A stretch of 64,000 nt of DNA from Rossellomorea marisflavi (GTDB taxonomy: Bacteria; Bacillota; Bacilli; Bacillales; Bacillaceae_B), in assembly GCF_022170785.1 (NCBI RefSeq), contig NZ_CP081870.1, positions 3,844,001 through 3,908,000 of the forward strand, in the 5' to 3' direction. How positions within the stretch are numbered: position 1 is the stretch's first letter; every line of letters begins with the position of its first letter. Below the pieces are notes generated by a model that made no database searches, was not told the DNA's origin, and worked only from the letters and a program-made list of their open reading frames with translations. Made by a program: the position numbers and the translations under genes. Positions 45,151-54,635 of the stretch are shown in pieces.

Positions 45151-47970
45151 ATGGTTTCTTACAAAAGAATATTTTCTTCTCTGCTTGCACTGTCATTGGT
45201 CTTCTCAGGATTTTCAACTTTAGCTCAGGCAGCGCCAAGTGATGCCGAACAAAAAGCCCTTGTCACAAACGTCGAAGATCGTGCTGTGATTCACGTATTC
45301 GAAGAACCTTCTGAAGACAGCGACATCCTATCCGACCTAGATGCGGAAACAGAAGTCACTATTGTCGCGGAAGAAGGACTTGATCCTATCTTCTCAAAAG
45401 TTTCTTTCAAGAACAAAGAAACCGGTGAAGATGAGACAGGGTACATATTGACGGAAAATCTCACATTCACAGAACCTGATGTACCATCAGAATTACCTGC
45501 GGATGATGTAGAATCAGGCCTTCCTGCAGAAGAATCGCCGGATGTTTCTGAAGGTCCTTCAGCAGACGAAAATTCGGAAGAATCTGACGAATTTCAAGAA
45601 GAGAAGGAATCAGGCGTAACCGAGGATGGAGAATCTTCCAAAGATGGGACTATTGTTCCAGAATCCAACGATAGCGACCAGGATGTCGAAGACGCTGAAG
45701 AGGATGCGAATTCTGATGAAGATAAATCGACATCGGATGACATCGCTCCTGCAAAGCGAACCATGATGGCGTCGGTTCAGCCTAAGCTGACATTCGAGGA
45801 CGGTGGAACAACCTATCAAGGAATTGCCTTGAAGAGTCCTACTGCTATTTATGAGACTCAATCCTCAAGTTCCAAAAAGATTAAAACCTATGCACAAGGC
45901 AGCCAACTTTATTACAAAGAGTTAAACAAAGACTGGTATATTGCACTTGTGTACATTAAAGGCAATGCCACAACTGGATTCATATCAAAAAAGGATGTCA
46001 CCAACCTTCCTGCCAGCCAGTCTGACCTTAGAGGGGTAGCTATCAGTCCTACCAAGATTTACTCAAAGGCATCTACCGGCTCAAGTGTCCTGAAAAGTTA
46101 CAGTCAAGGAAGTATCCTTTACTACAAAACCTTGATTCCTGGGTGGTATGAGTGTTTTGTTTATATTAACGGCGTTAAAACCTCCGGATATATCAACGCA
46201 AAAGACGTGTCTTCCATTTCGGCCAATCAAAAAGACTTAAAAGGAATTGCCAATCTTTCTTCTACACCTATTTACACCAAAGCTTCCTCTGATTCAAAAG
46301 CATTGAAGAGTTACCCTAAGGGCAGCATCCTTTACTACAAAACCTTTATTAACGGTTGGTACGAGTGCTTTGTATATGTCAACGGCGTCAAAACGACGGG
46401 ATATATCAACGCTTCCCATATCACAGATTATCCAACCAACCAAAAGGATCTAAAAGGAATCGCCAATCTTGACTCAACACCAATTTATAGTAAGTTATCA
46501 ACCGATTCAAAAGTGCTAAAAAGCTACTCGAAAGGCAGCATCCTTTACTACAAAAGCTTTATCGATGGTTGGTATGAGTGCTTTGTATATATCAATGGCG
46601 TCCAAACGTCCGGATATATTAACGCTTCTCATGTTGTAGATTTCCCGACCGATCAAAAGAGCTATCAAGGGGTTACACTTAAATCTCCAACGAAAGTGTA
46701 TAAAAAGAATACCTCCTCTTCCTCTGTAGTAACATCTATTGCCCAAGGAGAAGAACTTACGTATAAGTCCTTCACAAGTGGGTGGTTCGAAGTTCAAGTT
46801 ACTGTTAATGGAGCAAAAGCAACAGGTTACATCGCTTCAAGTGATGTCGAGAAGACCCTTCCATCAGGAGATCAACTCAAAGGACCTGCATTAAAGAGCT
46901 CTACTCCTGTTTACAGCAGGGCTTCCACTTCATCTTCGGTCTTAAAGAGCTATCCACAAGGAAAAGTTCTACTGTATGAAGCATTTTCTTCATCATGGTA
47001 TAAAGCTGTAGTATTTATTGATGGAAATCCCAAAACAGGTTACATCAATAAAAAGGATGTAAAGACTCTGGGCACAGATGTCATCCAAGATTCTACCGAT
47101 TATGGCATCACCTTAGATGAAATGTTCCAAAAACAAATGAAGACGAATCCTCAAACGGATCTCTATCGTAACGAAACGAAATATATCTGGTCTTCGTATA
47201 TTGATAAAAATGGAAGGATTACGGAAGATAGAGTGAATGTTCGTTCACATCCTTCAACGTCATCCGATAACTACATTTTAGGAACCGTCAATAAAGGGAC
47301 CCAAGTAATTGTCAAAGAGAGACAGGGCGACTGGGCACGCGTGCAAGTAACATGGATTAATGCGAAAGCAAGCGATGTACTCCCATATATCGATCCTACT
47401 AAAGTAACCTTCGGTTCTAAACAATACTATCAGTTCCTTAAGCTCTCTACTCCAGCCTACATCAGCGTTGCTGAAACGAATCAGAAAGTCCTTAAAGGTA
47501 AGGGAATTCTGGATGGGAAAGGCCAAGTTTTTGTAGATGCGGCTAATATGTATGGCATCAATGAAATTTATCTCATGTCTCACGCACTACTTGAAACAGG
47601 TAACGGTGGATCTGAATTGGCTAAGGGTGTAACCTACAAAGGACAAACCGTCTACAATATGTTCGGTTATGGAGCCTACGATGCCTGTCCGGTGGACTGT
47701 GGAGCGAAATATGCATTTGACCAAGAGTGGTTCACTCCTGAAGCAGCTATTTATGGCGGGGCGAAGTTAATCAGTCAGGGGTACATTTACCGTGAGAACG
47801 GTATGCAACAAGATACCCTATACAAAATGAGATGGGAACCTTCTGTTTCTCATCAGTATGCTTCTGATATCGGCTGGGCCGTCAAGCAAGTAGATAGCAT
47901 CTACAGTATCTACTCGTTATTGGAAAACTACACATTGCATTTCGACCTTCCATATTATAGTGTCAAATAA
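45151..47970 (+). CDS. Secreted N-acetylglucosaminidase with six SH3-type wall-binding repeats (LytD/Atl-like)
   Basis: 939 residues. Signal peptide ends STLAQA-AP; a first SH3-like segment, then an acidic Glu/Asp/Ser linker (about 110-205). Six repeats of about 69 residues follow (about 222-636), each with a core like GSILYYK, GWYECFVYINGVKTSGYI; repeats 3 and 4 are almost identical. After a classical SH3_3 (DRVNVRSHPSTSSDNYILGT, about 692-735) comes a GH73-type glucosaminidase domain with catalytic Glu in SHALLETGNGGSELAKG (about 815). It cuts the glycan strands of peptidoglycan. GGAGGG is 13 bases before ATG 45151, slightly far. In B. subtilis lytD also neighbours the tag genes, so the placement fits. 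Confidence 0.92.
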   Translation: MVSYKRIFSSLLALSLVFSGFSTLAQAAPSDAEQKALVTNVEDRAVIHVFEEPSEDSDILSDLDAETEVTIVAEEGLDPIFSKVSFKNKETGEDETGYILTENLTFTEPDVPSELPADDVESGLPAEESPDVSEGPSADENSEESDEFQEEKESGVTEDGESSKDGTIVPESNDSDQDVEDAEEDANSDEDKSTSDDIAPAKRTMMASVQPKLTFEDGGTTYQGIALKSPTAIYETQSSSSKKIKTYAQGSQLYYKELNKDWYIALVYIKGNATTGFISKKDVTNLPASQSDLRGVAISPTKIYSKASTGSSVLKSYSQGSILYYKTLIPGWYECFVYINGVKTSGYINAKDVSSISANQKDLKGIANLSSTPIYTKASSDSKALKSYPKGSILYYKTFINGWYECFVYVNGVKTTGYINASHITDYPTNQKDLKGIANLDSTPIYSKLSTDSKVLKSYSKGSILYYKSFIDGWYECFVYINGVQTSGYINASHVVDFPTDQKSYQGVTLKSPTKVYKKNTSSSSVVTSIAQGEELTYKSFTSGWFEVQVTVNGAKATGYIASSDVEKTLPSGDQLKGPALKSSTPVYSRASTSSSVLKSYPQGKVLLYEAFSSSWYKAVVFIDGNPKTGYINKKDVKTLGTDVIQDSTDYGITLDEMFQKQMKTNPQTDLYRNETKYIWSSYIDKNGRITEDRVNVRSHPSTSSDNYILGTVNKGTQVIVKERQGDWARVQVTWINAKASDVLPYIDPTKVTFGSKQYYQFLKLSTPAYISVAETNQKVLKGKGILDGKGQVFVDAANMYGINEIYLMSHALLETGNGGSELAKGVTYKGQTVYNMFGYGAYDACPVDCGAKYAFDQEWFTPEAAIYGGAKLISQGYIYRENGMQQDTLYKMRWEPSVSHQYASDIGWAVKQVDSIYSIYSLLENYTLHFDLPYYSVK

Positions 47971-47993
47971 TACCTGCCTGACATAAAGACATC

Positions 47994-48030
47994 CCGAAAG
48001 TTAGAGTAACGTCTAGCTTTCGGTTTTTTT
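47994..48030 (+). terminator. Terminator of the glucosaminidase gene
   Basis: CCGAAAGTTAGA (47994-48005) pairs with TCTAGCTTTCGG (48012-48023, one G-T), then seven T. Confidence 0.9.
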
Positions 48031-48055
48031 ATTTCATTTTAGAGATCTCGATCAT

Positions 48056-48099
48056 AAAAAAACTGGCATAAGGATGGTTTAACACCATCCTTATGCCAG
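48056..48099 (-). terminator. Terminator of tagD-tagB
   Basis: CTGGCATAAGGATGG (48063-48077) and CCATCCTTATGCCAG (48085-48099) form a perfect 15-bp stem, running into TTTTTTT on the minus strand. Confidence 0.93.
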
Positions 48100-48126
48100 C
48101 AGCATATGTCTTCAATCACTTTATAT

Positions 48127-49293
48127 TCACTTAATCGAATACTTAATCATTTCTACGACATTTTTACTGGAACTCCCTCTAGAATACTCATTCCATTTAT
48201 GAGCAAAGCCCTCTACTTTATCAAGATCATATACTCCATCACGAATAATCTCATATACCTGTTCTGTAGTCGACGCTACAGGACCAGGTAAATCAGATTC
48301 GAACTCTTTCCATACTCCACGTTCCTTCTTATATGCTTCAAAGTCCGGAAAGAAAAAAACAATCGGACGATTCAACAATGAATATTCAAATGGAATCGAA
48401 GAATAATCCGTGATAAGAAGATCGGCCACAAACAGTAGATGGTTTAGATTATGATGGTGAGAGACGTCCATTACTCTGTCATCAACACCCGCTAAATCAA
48501 ACCGATCGCTTATTGCCGGATGTAATTTAACCAGCAAGACATAGTCCTCTGATAAAGAATTCATCAACATCTTTACATCAAGTAGCATATTGAATCGAGA
48601 GAGGTCAGATTCTCTATAAGTAGGGGCGTATAATAAAATTTTCTTCCTTTGGAATTCAGGATATTGCTCAAAGAACTTCTTCTTCAAGATATCCCTTTTC
48701 ACCGTATCAAAAAACACATCTGTACGGGGAATTCCGGTCTTAACCAATACTTCATCTGCTGTTCGAAATGCTTTCTTATAAATATCACCCATCGAATCGG
48801 AACCTATAAGCACTTTCGTGAAACGGCTATACACCCGACCAAAGCGAAAGATGGCTCGTTCACTGCGTTTTTGGATTGAGGGATCTTCAAATCCAAACTT
48901 TTTGACCGCACCGTTAGCATGCCAAATTTGTACGCACTCTACACCCTTCTTGAACTCTGTCTTAGCAAGAAATCCATAATAATTATCTACAAATACAACT
49001 TTTGATGTAGCTAAATGAAAAATTGATCGCACAAAATGCAAAGGCTTTTTTATTTCAAACACCAACGTTGTTGCATTCTTCCGATTGGAAAACACCTTAA
49101 ACATTTTATCGGTAGTCAAAAAAACAGTACGACAAGAAAGATCTTGTCGTACCATTTCATCATGGATACGCTTGTTGTTTTCACTAAAAGATACAACAAA
49201 CACCACTTTGTTTTCCAAACTGAAGAGTTTGCATATCCTAAATAATACTGTGAATACTAAAAGATAAAGCGTAACAGCAAGTTCTCTAGCCAT
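48127..49293 (-). CDS. tagB: CDP-glycerol:glycerophosphate glycerophosphotransferase, TagB-like primase
   Basis: 388 residues. Peripheral membrane GT-B enzyme that adds the first glycerol phosphate to ManNAc-GlcNAc-PP-undecaprenol. Hydrophobic N-terminus, then QIWHANGAVKKFG with the catalytic-type His, KTGIPRTDVFF, LLYAPTYRESDLSRF, LLVKLHPA, and DLLITDYSSIPFEYSLLNRP, all family signatures. Starts inside the end of tagD (8-base overlap), as expected for a tagD-tagB pair. TagF-type enzymes elsewhere in the window are about twice as long, which supports the TagB assignment here. Confidence 0.92.
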   Translation of the reverse strand: MARELAVTLYLLVFTVLFRICKLFSLENKVVFVVSFSENNKRIHDEMVRQDLSCRTVFLTTDKMFKVFSNRKNATTLVFEIKKPLHFVRSIFHLATSKVVFVDNYYGFLAKTEFKKGVECVQIWHANGAVKKFGFEDPSIQKRSERAIFRFGRVYSRFTKVLIGSDSMGDIYKKAFRTADEVLVKTGIPRTDVFFDTVKRDILKKKFFEQYPEFQRKKILLYAPTYRESDLSRFNMLLDVKMLMNSLSEDYVLLVKLHPAISDRFDLAGVDDRVMDVSHHHNLNHLLFVADLLITDYSSIPFEYSLLNRPIVFFFPDFEAYKKERGVWKEFESDLPGPVASTTEQVYEIIRDGVYDLDKVEGFAHKWNEYSRGSSSKNVVEMIKYSIK

Positions 49294-49684
49294 TGTTCAC
49301 TGTCAGCAGATCCTCTTTAATCTTTGATGTAGAAATCCCAATCGTCCTAGGAAGATAAACTACTTCACAATGTTCTTTAAGGAAATCAAACTTTCCTTCC
49401 CAATCATCGCCCATAACAAAGACATCGATGTCATTATTGATTACATCACTGACTTTTTGTTCCCAATCGTTTTCAGCAATGACTTCGTCCACATAGCGAA
49501 TTGATTCAAGAATCATTTTTCTGTTTTCAAAGCTATGGTAAGATTTTTTATTCTTAAGTTCATTGAATTCATCTGAAGAAATGGCCACTGTCAAATGGTC
49601 ACCCAGCTTCTTTGCACGCTTCAACAGGTTAATATGTCCCCAATGTAACAGATCAAAAGTACCGTAAGTTATAACCTTCTTCAT
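49286..49684 (-). CDS. tagD: Glycerol-3-phosphate cytidylyltransferase TagD
   Basis: 132 residues. Makes CDP-glycerol, the precursor for poly(glycerol phosphate) wall teichoic acid. TYGTFDLLHWGHINLLKRAK contains the HxGH motif and RTIGISTSKI the second nucleotide-binding signature. Full family length. Good ribosome site (AGGAGGATTTGCA) before ATG 49684. Shows that the teichoic acid is glycerol-type. Confidence 0.96.
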   Translation of the reverse strand: MKKVITYGTFDLLHWGHINLLKRAKKLGDHLTVAISSDEFNELKNKKSYHSFENRKMILESIRYVDEVIAENDWEQKVSDVINNDIDVFVMGDDWEGKFDFLKEHCEVVYLPRTIGISTSKIKEDLLTVNNG

Positions 49685-50398
49685 TGCAAATCCTCCTTGA
49701 TAAATTTCACTTATTTTATTTAAAACTATAATGATGATCTATATGGCATTTGTTATAAGGTCTAATTTCATAACAATAGTGTAATTGTAACGCTACTAGT
49801 TTACAAGAAGTTTATGAGAAATTTACAATCATATTATACCGTAATTTGTCTAATATTGTAACTTCCCCATTCTAATCAATTTTAAATGAGATAACCTAAG
49901 TTATCAAGGTCTGTTATGTGAAAGTTAAGTGAACGCAAACCAACTAATAAGTGTATTACCCAAAACTTACTATAGATAGTCTTTTTCTTTTTTTATTTTT
50001 CGTTTCTCTATTCAAATGTTGAAATACTGGTCCCCACTCGTTTAAAAAGCATTCTATTTTCTTTACCTATTTCTTTCTACATTTAAGAACTGTATGCTTT
50101 AATGGTAGTATTGTGCGAATGTTCATATGTTTATGAAGTTATCCAGTTGTAAATATAGATATTAGTCCAAGTTGCCATTTATGAAGGTGATTATCGACAA
50201 AAGCACATTTAAACGTTGATAATTTTTTCATGGAAGAAGGTTCACCACCTCCAAAAGTTACTATTAATTCACAGCTAAAAACCTTACCAAAATATGAATA
50301 TATAATAAGGAAGTTAACAAAATCCAGAACCATCCGTACTTAGCAAAAATCAAACTGACGATCGCGTGAGTATTTCCAAGTTAGAAGGGGAGTATACG
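49685..50398. other. Long AT-rich divergent promoter region between tagD and a tagF-like gene
   Basis: 714 bases with no convincing gene. Several TATAAT-like hexamers occur, including TATAAT at 50301-50306 about 95 bases before the tagF-like ATG. A 64-codon open frame on the minus strand (50139-50333) lacks a ribosome site. In B. subtilis the tagA/tagD divergent region holds regulated promoters, and the same may be true here. Confidence 0.45.
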
Positions 50399-52480
50399 AT
50401 GGAAACAGATATTCAAAAGCATAAGACTGATGAATTAAAAGAATTATTGATGATTGAACAGAATCATGACACATATACATACCAGGGCCACCTCTCAGAT
50501 GAGCGATTCTGTGTGATTTCATTAGTAACCAAGCCTCGAAGTCAGGCAAAGAATCTATCTAAACTTACAGATAACCACTCTGAAAAACCTGGTACGTTTC
50601 ATTTTCCATTTACCTTTGAGGAGTTTTTGGAAAAAACCAATTACGAATACCAAGATTCAACTGAGACGTATGACTTGTTCTTACAAGTCTTGGTAAAAAG
50701 TGATGTCTTAAATGAAAAGAAATACAAAAAGCTGCGAAAACATGCTGTTGAAGAAGAACATCATTCTATACTTCAACTCCGGATGGGTAATTTCAACAAA
50801 ACGAAACGGCTTCGTGACACTTCACTTACTTACAAGGATCAAACGCTTGCGAATTATGTGACCGTCAAAGGGAATGTATCATTGTTGCTCAACAAGGACA
50901 TCCCTCTATCTTGTAAGCCACAAATTCACGAGCTCTCTTCATCAAAAGGAGCATTAACTATCCGCGGACATCTTTACAGTGCCAATGCCTATATTGAGCA
51001 TTCGCAGTTGCTGTTAAGCGGGAGGAATAGCGAAAAGAGCTTCGAATCATCTGTGACAATAAATTGGTCCGATCTGACTGAAGAACATTTCGGATTATAC
51101 ACGTTTACTTTTGAGTCCACCGTACATTTTGAAGCTATAAATGATGGGGATATCCTTCCACAAGATACGTTTGATTTGCACTTAATCAATACATATTCAG
51201 GAATAAAAGAACCTAATTTGGTCAGACTGGGTAAACCTATCAAAGAACTTCACGATGCAATTCCGGACACGCACCATTTTCACGGAACCAAGGTAGGCGT
51301 GATCAGTCCTTTCTATACGTTTAAAGGCAGTAACTTATCATTTGACGTAATTAAATTTAACAGATTTACATACGAATATTTAGAATATAAACTTAGCAAA
51401 AGCAGAGAGACTGACAAAGACATCTGGATTATAGGAGAGAGACCTTATAAAGCGCAAGATAACGGTTATTTTTTCTTCAAATATATGCGAGAGAACTACC
51501 CGAAAAAGAAAGTCTATTATGTAATAGAAAAGGATTCTCCAGACTTGGATAAAGTTAAGGAACTTGGAAACATCCTTTACTTTAAATCAAGAAAGCACAT
51601 TAAATATATGTTGATGGCTGATGTCATTTTGTGTACCCATCATGCAGACTTCCTTTACCCCATACGTTCTCAAAGATTTAAAAATGCTGTTGCTGCCAAG
51701 AAAGTTTTTCTTCAACACGGGATCTTAGGAACCAAGAATATTTTAGCTAATTATGGAAAAGACGCGCACTCTTTTGAAACTGACTTATTTCTAGTTAGTT
51801 CTGAATTTGAAAAGAAAATTGTGGTCAATGATTTCAACTATCTTCCAGCTGAAGTCAAAGTTACAGGACTATCCAGATTTGATTCTTTATTAAATCCCGA
51901 TGTGCCTCCCAAGAATCAACTACTCATCATCCCAACCTGGAGAAATTGGCTAAGCGAAAAAGAAACATTCGTAAAAAGCGAATATTATTCAAGATACTTG
52001 GCTCTTCTACAATCAGAAGAACTAAGAACCTTTTCAAAAAAATACTCAATGGAAATATTGTTTTGTTTGCACCCAAATATGCAACAGTATACCAACCTAT
52101 TTGAACAAGACGGGGTCACCATCGTTCATCAGGGTGATCGAGATGTACAAGTTCTCATGAAAGAGAGTAAGCTAATGATTACAGATTACTCAAGTGTGGG
52201 CTTTGACTTTAGTTTTCTTGATAAACCGGTCATCTACTATCAATTCGATCGAGAGAAATTCCTTGGGAAGGACCCTTCTCATTTGAATTTGGATCAAGAC
52301 CTTCCTGGCTCAATCGTTTTGAATCAAGAGGACTTGTTTGAAACGTTAAGTCTTTATGGAAAAAGTCATTTTGCTATCAGCGAAGAAAGCAAGAAAAGAG
52401 CTGAGAAATTCTTAACCTATAGAGATAGGCATACAAACGAAAGGATATTAAAAGCCGTTTCTTCGCTAACATCCTCCTGA
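50399..52480 (+). CDS. CDP-glycerol glycerophosphotransferase, TagF-like (first copy)
   Basis: 693 residues from ATG 50399 (AGAAGGGGAG upstream; the GTG 50366 frame has none). The N-terminal 330 residues have no motif I know; the C-terminal glyphos_transf domain has FLQHGILGTKNI (His), VTGLSRFDSLL, IIPTWRNWLSEKE, CLHPNMQQY and KLMITDYSSVGFDFSFLDKP. QHG replaces the WHG typical of TagF. Most likely a teichoic acid polymerase or an enzyme adding glycerol phosphate or another polyol phosphate. Low GC. It ends in a hairpin before tagG. Confidence 0.85.
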   Translation: METDIQKHKTDELKELLMIEQNHDTYTYQGHLSDERFCVISLVTKPRSQAKNLSKLTDNHSEKPGTFHFPFTFEEFLEKTNYEYQDSTETYDLFLQVLVKSDVLNEKKYKKLRKHAVEEEHHSILQLRMGNFNKTKRLRDTSLTYKDQTLANYVTVKGNVSLLLNKDIPLSCKPQIHELSSSKGALTIRGHLYSANAYIEHSQLLLSGRNSEKSFESSVTINWSDLTEEHFGLYTFTFESTVHFEAINDGDILPQDTFDLHLINTYSGIKEPNLVRLGKPIKELHDAIPDTHHFHGTKVGVISPFYTFKGSNLSFDVIKFNRFTYEYLEYKLSKSRETDKDIWIIGERPYKAQDNGYFFFKYMRENYPKKKVYYVIEKDSPDLDKVKELGNILYFKSRKHIKYMLMADVILCTHHADFLYPIRSQRFKNAVAAKKVFLQHGILGTKNILANYGKDAHSFETDLFLVSSEFEKKIVVNDFNYLPAEVKVTGLSRFDSLLNPDVPPKNQLLIIPTWRNWLSEKETFVKSEYYSRYLALLQSEELRTFSKKYSMEILFCLHPNMQQYTNLFEQDGVTIVHQGDRDVQVLMKESKLMITDYSSVGFDFSFLDKPVIYYQFDREKFLGKDPSHLNLDQDLPGSIVLNQEDLFETLSLYGKSHFAISEESKKRAEKFLTYRDRHTNERILKAVSSLTSS

Positions 52481-52494
52481 CCATATAACGATCC

Positions 52495-52548
52495 ATGCTC
52501 TGTGGAACATGTGACTTTTTGACAGTCCCTGTCCACAGAGCATGTTTG
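52495..52548 (+). terminator. Hairpin after the first tagF-like gene
   Basis: ATGCTCTGTGGA (52495-52506) and TCCACAGAGCAT (52532-52543) form a 12-bp stem with a 25-base loop; the following T-run is weak. Confidence 0.6.
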
Positions 52549-52702
52549 GATTTACACTCAAAGCATTTCTTTCATTTTCGTATCAAAATAAGTTATCTAT
52601 TGAAGATTTATTCTTTTTATTGCAGAATAGTCTTGACCCTTAGAAGGGGAAATTAGATAAGATCAATGAGAACTTATAAAAGTAGCTAAGAGAGGAATCA
52701 CT

Positions 52703-53533
52703 ATGAAATCAGCCGTCACTGTTTTAAAAGAGCAACTATCTAATTTTTATCTCATACAAAGACTTTCTCTATACGAATTAAAAAGTAACAATAAAAATAA
52801 TCTACTTGGAATGCTTTGGGAAGTGATAAACCCAGGAATTCAAATTGCTATCTATTGGTTTGTTTTTGGGTACGGTTTAAAAACAGGAGGACAAGGAAGA
52901 AGCGCTGTTGGTGATGTACCATTCGTCATATGGCTACTAGCTGGAATGGTGGTCTGGTTCTTTATCAGTCCGGCTATTGTTCAATCCTCCAAATCGGTTT
53001 ATACACGTATACGAATGCTCTCTAAAATGAGTTTTCCCATGAGCGCTATTCCGTCATACGTCATTATGTCGAAGTTTTACCCGCATCTCTACCTTACAGG
53101 AATCACCATCATCATTTTTCAATTTATGGGGTATCCTATCAGTGTCTATTATCTGCAACTACCCTACTTCATGGTATCTGTCATCGCAGTAGTCTTTGCC
53201 ATTTCTCTCATTACTTCGACACTTTCCACCATGATTCGAGATGTGCAAATGGTTGTTCAATCCCTCATTCGGATGCTTTTATATTTAACCCCTATTCTTT
53301 GGAATATGGAGGGGATATTCAAAGGAAAAAATGACCTGCTATTAACAATCATGAAGCTAAATCCGTTTTACTATATTGTAGAAGGCTATCGGAGTTCGTT
53401 ATTGGGTAAAGGTTGGTACTTCGTTGAACATGCCCAATACACCTTATATTTCTGGGGATTAGTACTTGTATTATTTATGTTTGGCTCCTTTATTCACGTT
53501 AAATTCAGAAGACATTTCGTTGATTTTCTATAA
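52703..53533 (+). CDS. tagG: Teichoic acid ABC transporter permease TagG
   Basis: 276 residues with six membrane helices of the ABC-2 type. Exports undecaprenyl-linked teichoic acid with TagH. Typical segments: LYELKSNNKNNLLGMLWEVI, NPGIQIAIYWFVFGYGL and MIRDVQMVVQSLIRMLLYLTP, plus a NPFYYIVEGYRSSLLG motif near the end. GAGAGGAATCACT before ATG 52703. The stop is immediately followed by tagH. Confidence 0.94.
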   Translation: MKSAVTVLKEQLSNFYLIQRLSLYELKSNNKNNLLGMLWEVINPGIQIAIYWFVFGYGLKTGGQGRSAVGDVPFVIWLLAGMVVWFFISPAIVQSSKSVYTRIRMLSKMSFPMSAIPSYVIMSKFYPHLYLTGITIIIFQFMGYPISVYYLQLPYFMVSVIAVVFAISLITSTLSTMIRDVQMVVQSLIRMLLYLTPILWNMEGIFKGKNDLLLTIMKLNPFYYIVEGYRSSLLGKGWYFVEHAQYTLYFWGLVLVLFMFGSFIHVKFRRHFVDFL

Positions 53534-53551
53534 ATGAAAGTAGAGGATACT

Positions 53552-54349
53552 ATGGAAAAATCTGTGATTGCAAAAGATGTCACAAAAAAATTTAAACTTT
53601 ATAATAAGTCCTCCGAACGCCTTCTTGACATGATTTTGCCCAAGAGTTTCGGTGAGGATTTTTATGGTTTACGCGGAGTAAGCTTTGAAGCTAATAAGGG
53701 AGATATTATTGGTTTTGTTGGTGTCAACGGATCAGGAAAGTCCACACTTGCCAATATCTTAGCTGGAATCATCCCAGAGACCTCCGGGACTGTAGAAGTC
53801 AACGGGAAGACGGCCCTTATTGCCGTTTCTGCCGGGTTGAACAACCAACTATCAGGACGGGAAAACATCGAATTGAAGATGCTGATGCTTGGATTTAATA
53901 GAAGTGAAATCAAGAACCTTGAAGAAGAAATCATTGAATTTTCCGAGCTGGGTAAATTTATCGACCAGCCTGTAAAATCCTATTCGAGTGGGATGAAATC
54001 TCGTTTAGGCTTTGCAATATCTGTTCATATTGACCCTGATATTTTGATCATAGATGAAGCACTTTCAGTTGGAGATAAAGCTTTTGCTGAAAAAAGCTTG
54101 GAAAAAATGTATGAGTTTAAAGAAAAGGGAAAAACGATGTTTTTTGTAAGCCACTCGATTGGACAAATGAAGAAGTTCTGCGAGAAAATCCTTTGGCTGG
54201 AATATGGAGAAGTAAGGGCCTTTGGATCTGTTGAAGAAGTCATCCCTCAGTACGAAAAGTTCTTTAAAGATTATAAAGCCATGTCAAAGGCCGATAAGAA
54301 AAAATTCAGAGAAGAAGCTATGAAGAAACAAAGCGGTTTGACCGTATAA
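53552..54349 (+). CDS. tagH: Teichoic acid ABC transporter ATP-binding protein TagH (short form)
   Basis: 265 residues from ATG 53552 (AGAGGA close upstream; ATG 53534, adjacent to the tagG stop, is the alternative). Walker A GVNGSGKST, signature YSSGMKSRLGF, Walker B DILIIDEALSVGD, and switch His in FVSHSIGQM. LIAVSAGLNNQLSGRENI is characteristic of TagH. B. subtilis TagH has a long C-terminal extracellular extension; this protein ends after a short Lys-rich tail, like S. aureus TarH. Confidence 0.93.
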   Translation: MEKSVIAKDVTKKFKLYNKSSERLLDMILPKSFGEDFYGLRGVSFEANKGDIIGFVGVNGSGKSTLANILAGIIPETSGTVEVNGKTALIAVSAGLNNQLSGRENIELKMLMLGFNRSEIKNLEEEIIEFSELGKFIDQPVKSYSSGMKSRLGFAISVHIDPDILIIDEALSVGDKAFAEKSLEKMYEFKEKGKTMFFVSHSIGQMKKFCEKILWLEYGEVRAFGSVEEVIPQYEKFFKDYKAMSKADKKKFREEAMKKQSGLTV

Positions 54350-54363
54350 ATAGATTCATTAAG

Positions 54364-54407
54364 CCTGTAGAACCTGCCTCATTCCAGACAGCTTCTACAG
54401 GTTTTTT
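54364..54407 (+). terminator. Terminator of tagGH
   Basis: CCTGTAGAA (54364-54372) pairs with TTCTACAGG (54393-54401), then six T. Confidence 0.85.
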
Positions 54408-54635
54408 CTGTATCGGATTAAACGAAGAGCAAAAAGTGAAGACGTTATCAATAGCCCAAACAAAGCAGTTTTTTATAAGTAAGAGAAATTGGGTATACTA
54501 GATGCAACCTAAAAATTAGTATGTTTTTTTACAATTGGAATAGGATTATATTACAACTTTTTATTCTGGCAAATCTTCATATATAATACCTTTTAGGACA
54601 AATTGTTCTTATCTAGAGAGGAGCAGAGGACCTTA

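Noticed and set aside
50139-50333. 64-codon minus-strand frame in the tagD-tagF gap
   Set aside because: No ribosome site and no recognisable features; it lies in AT-rich promoter sequence.
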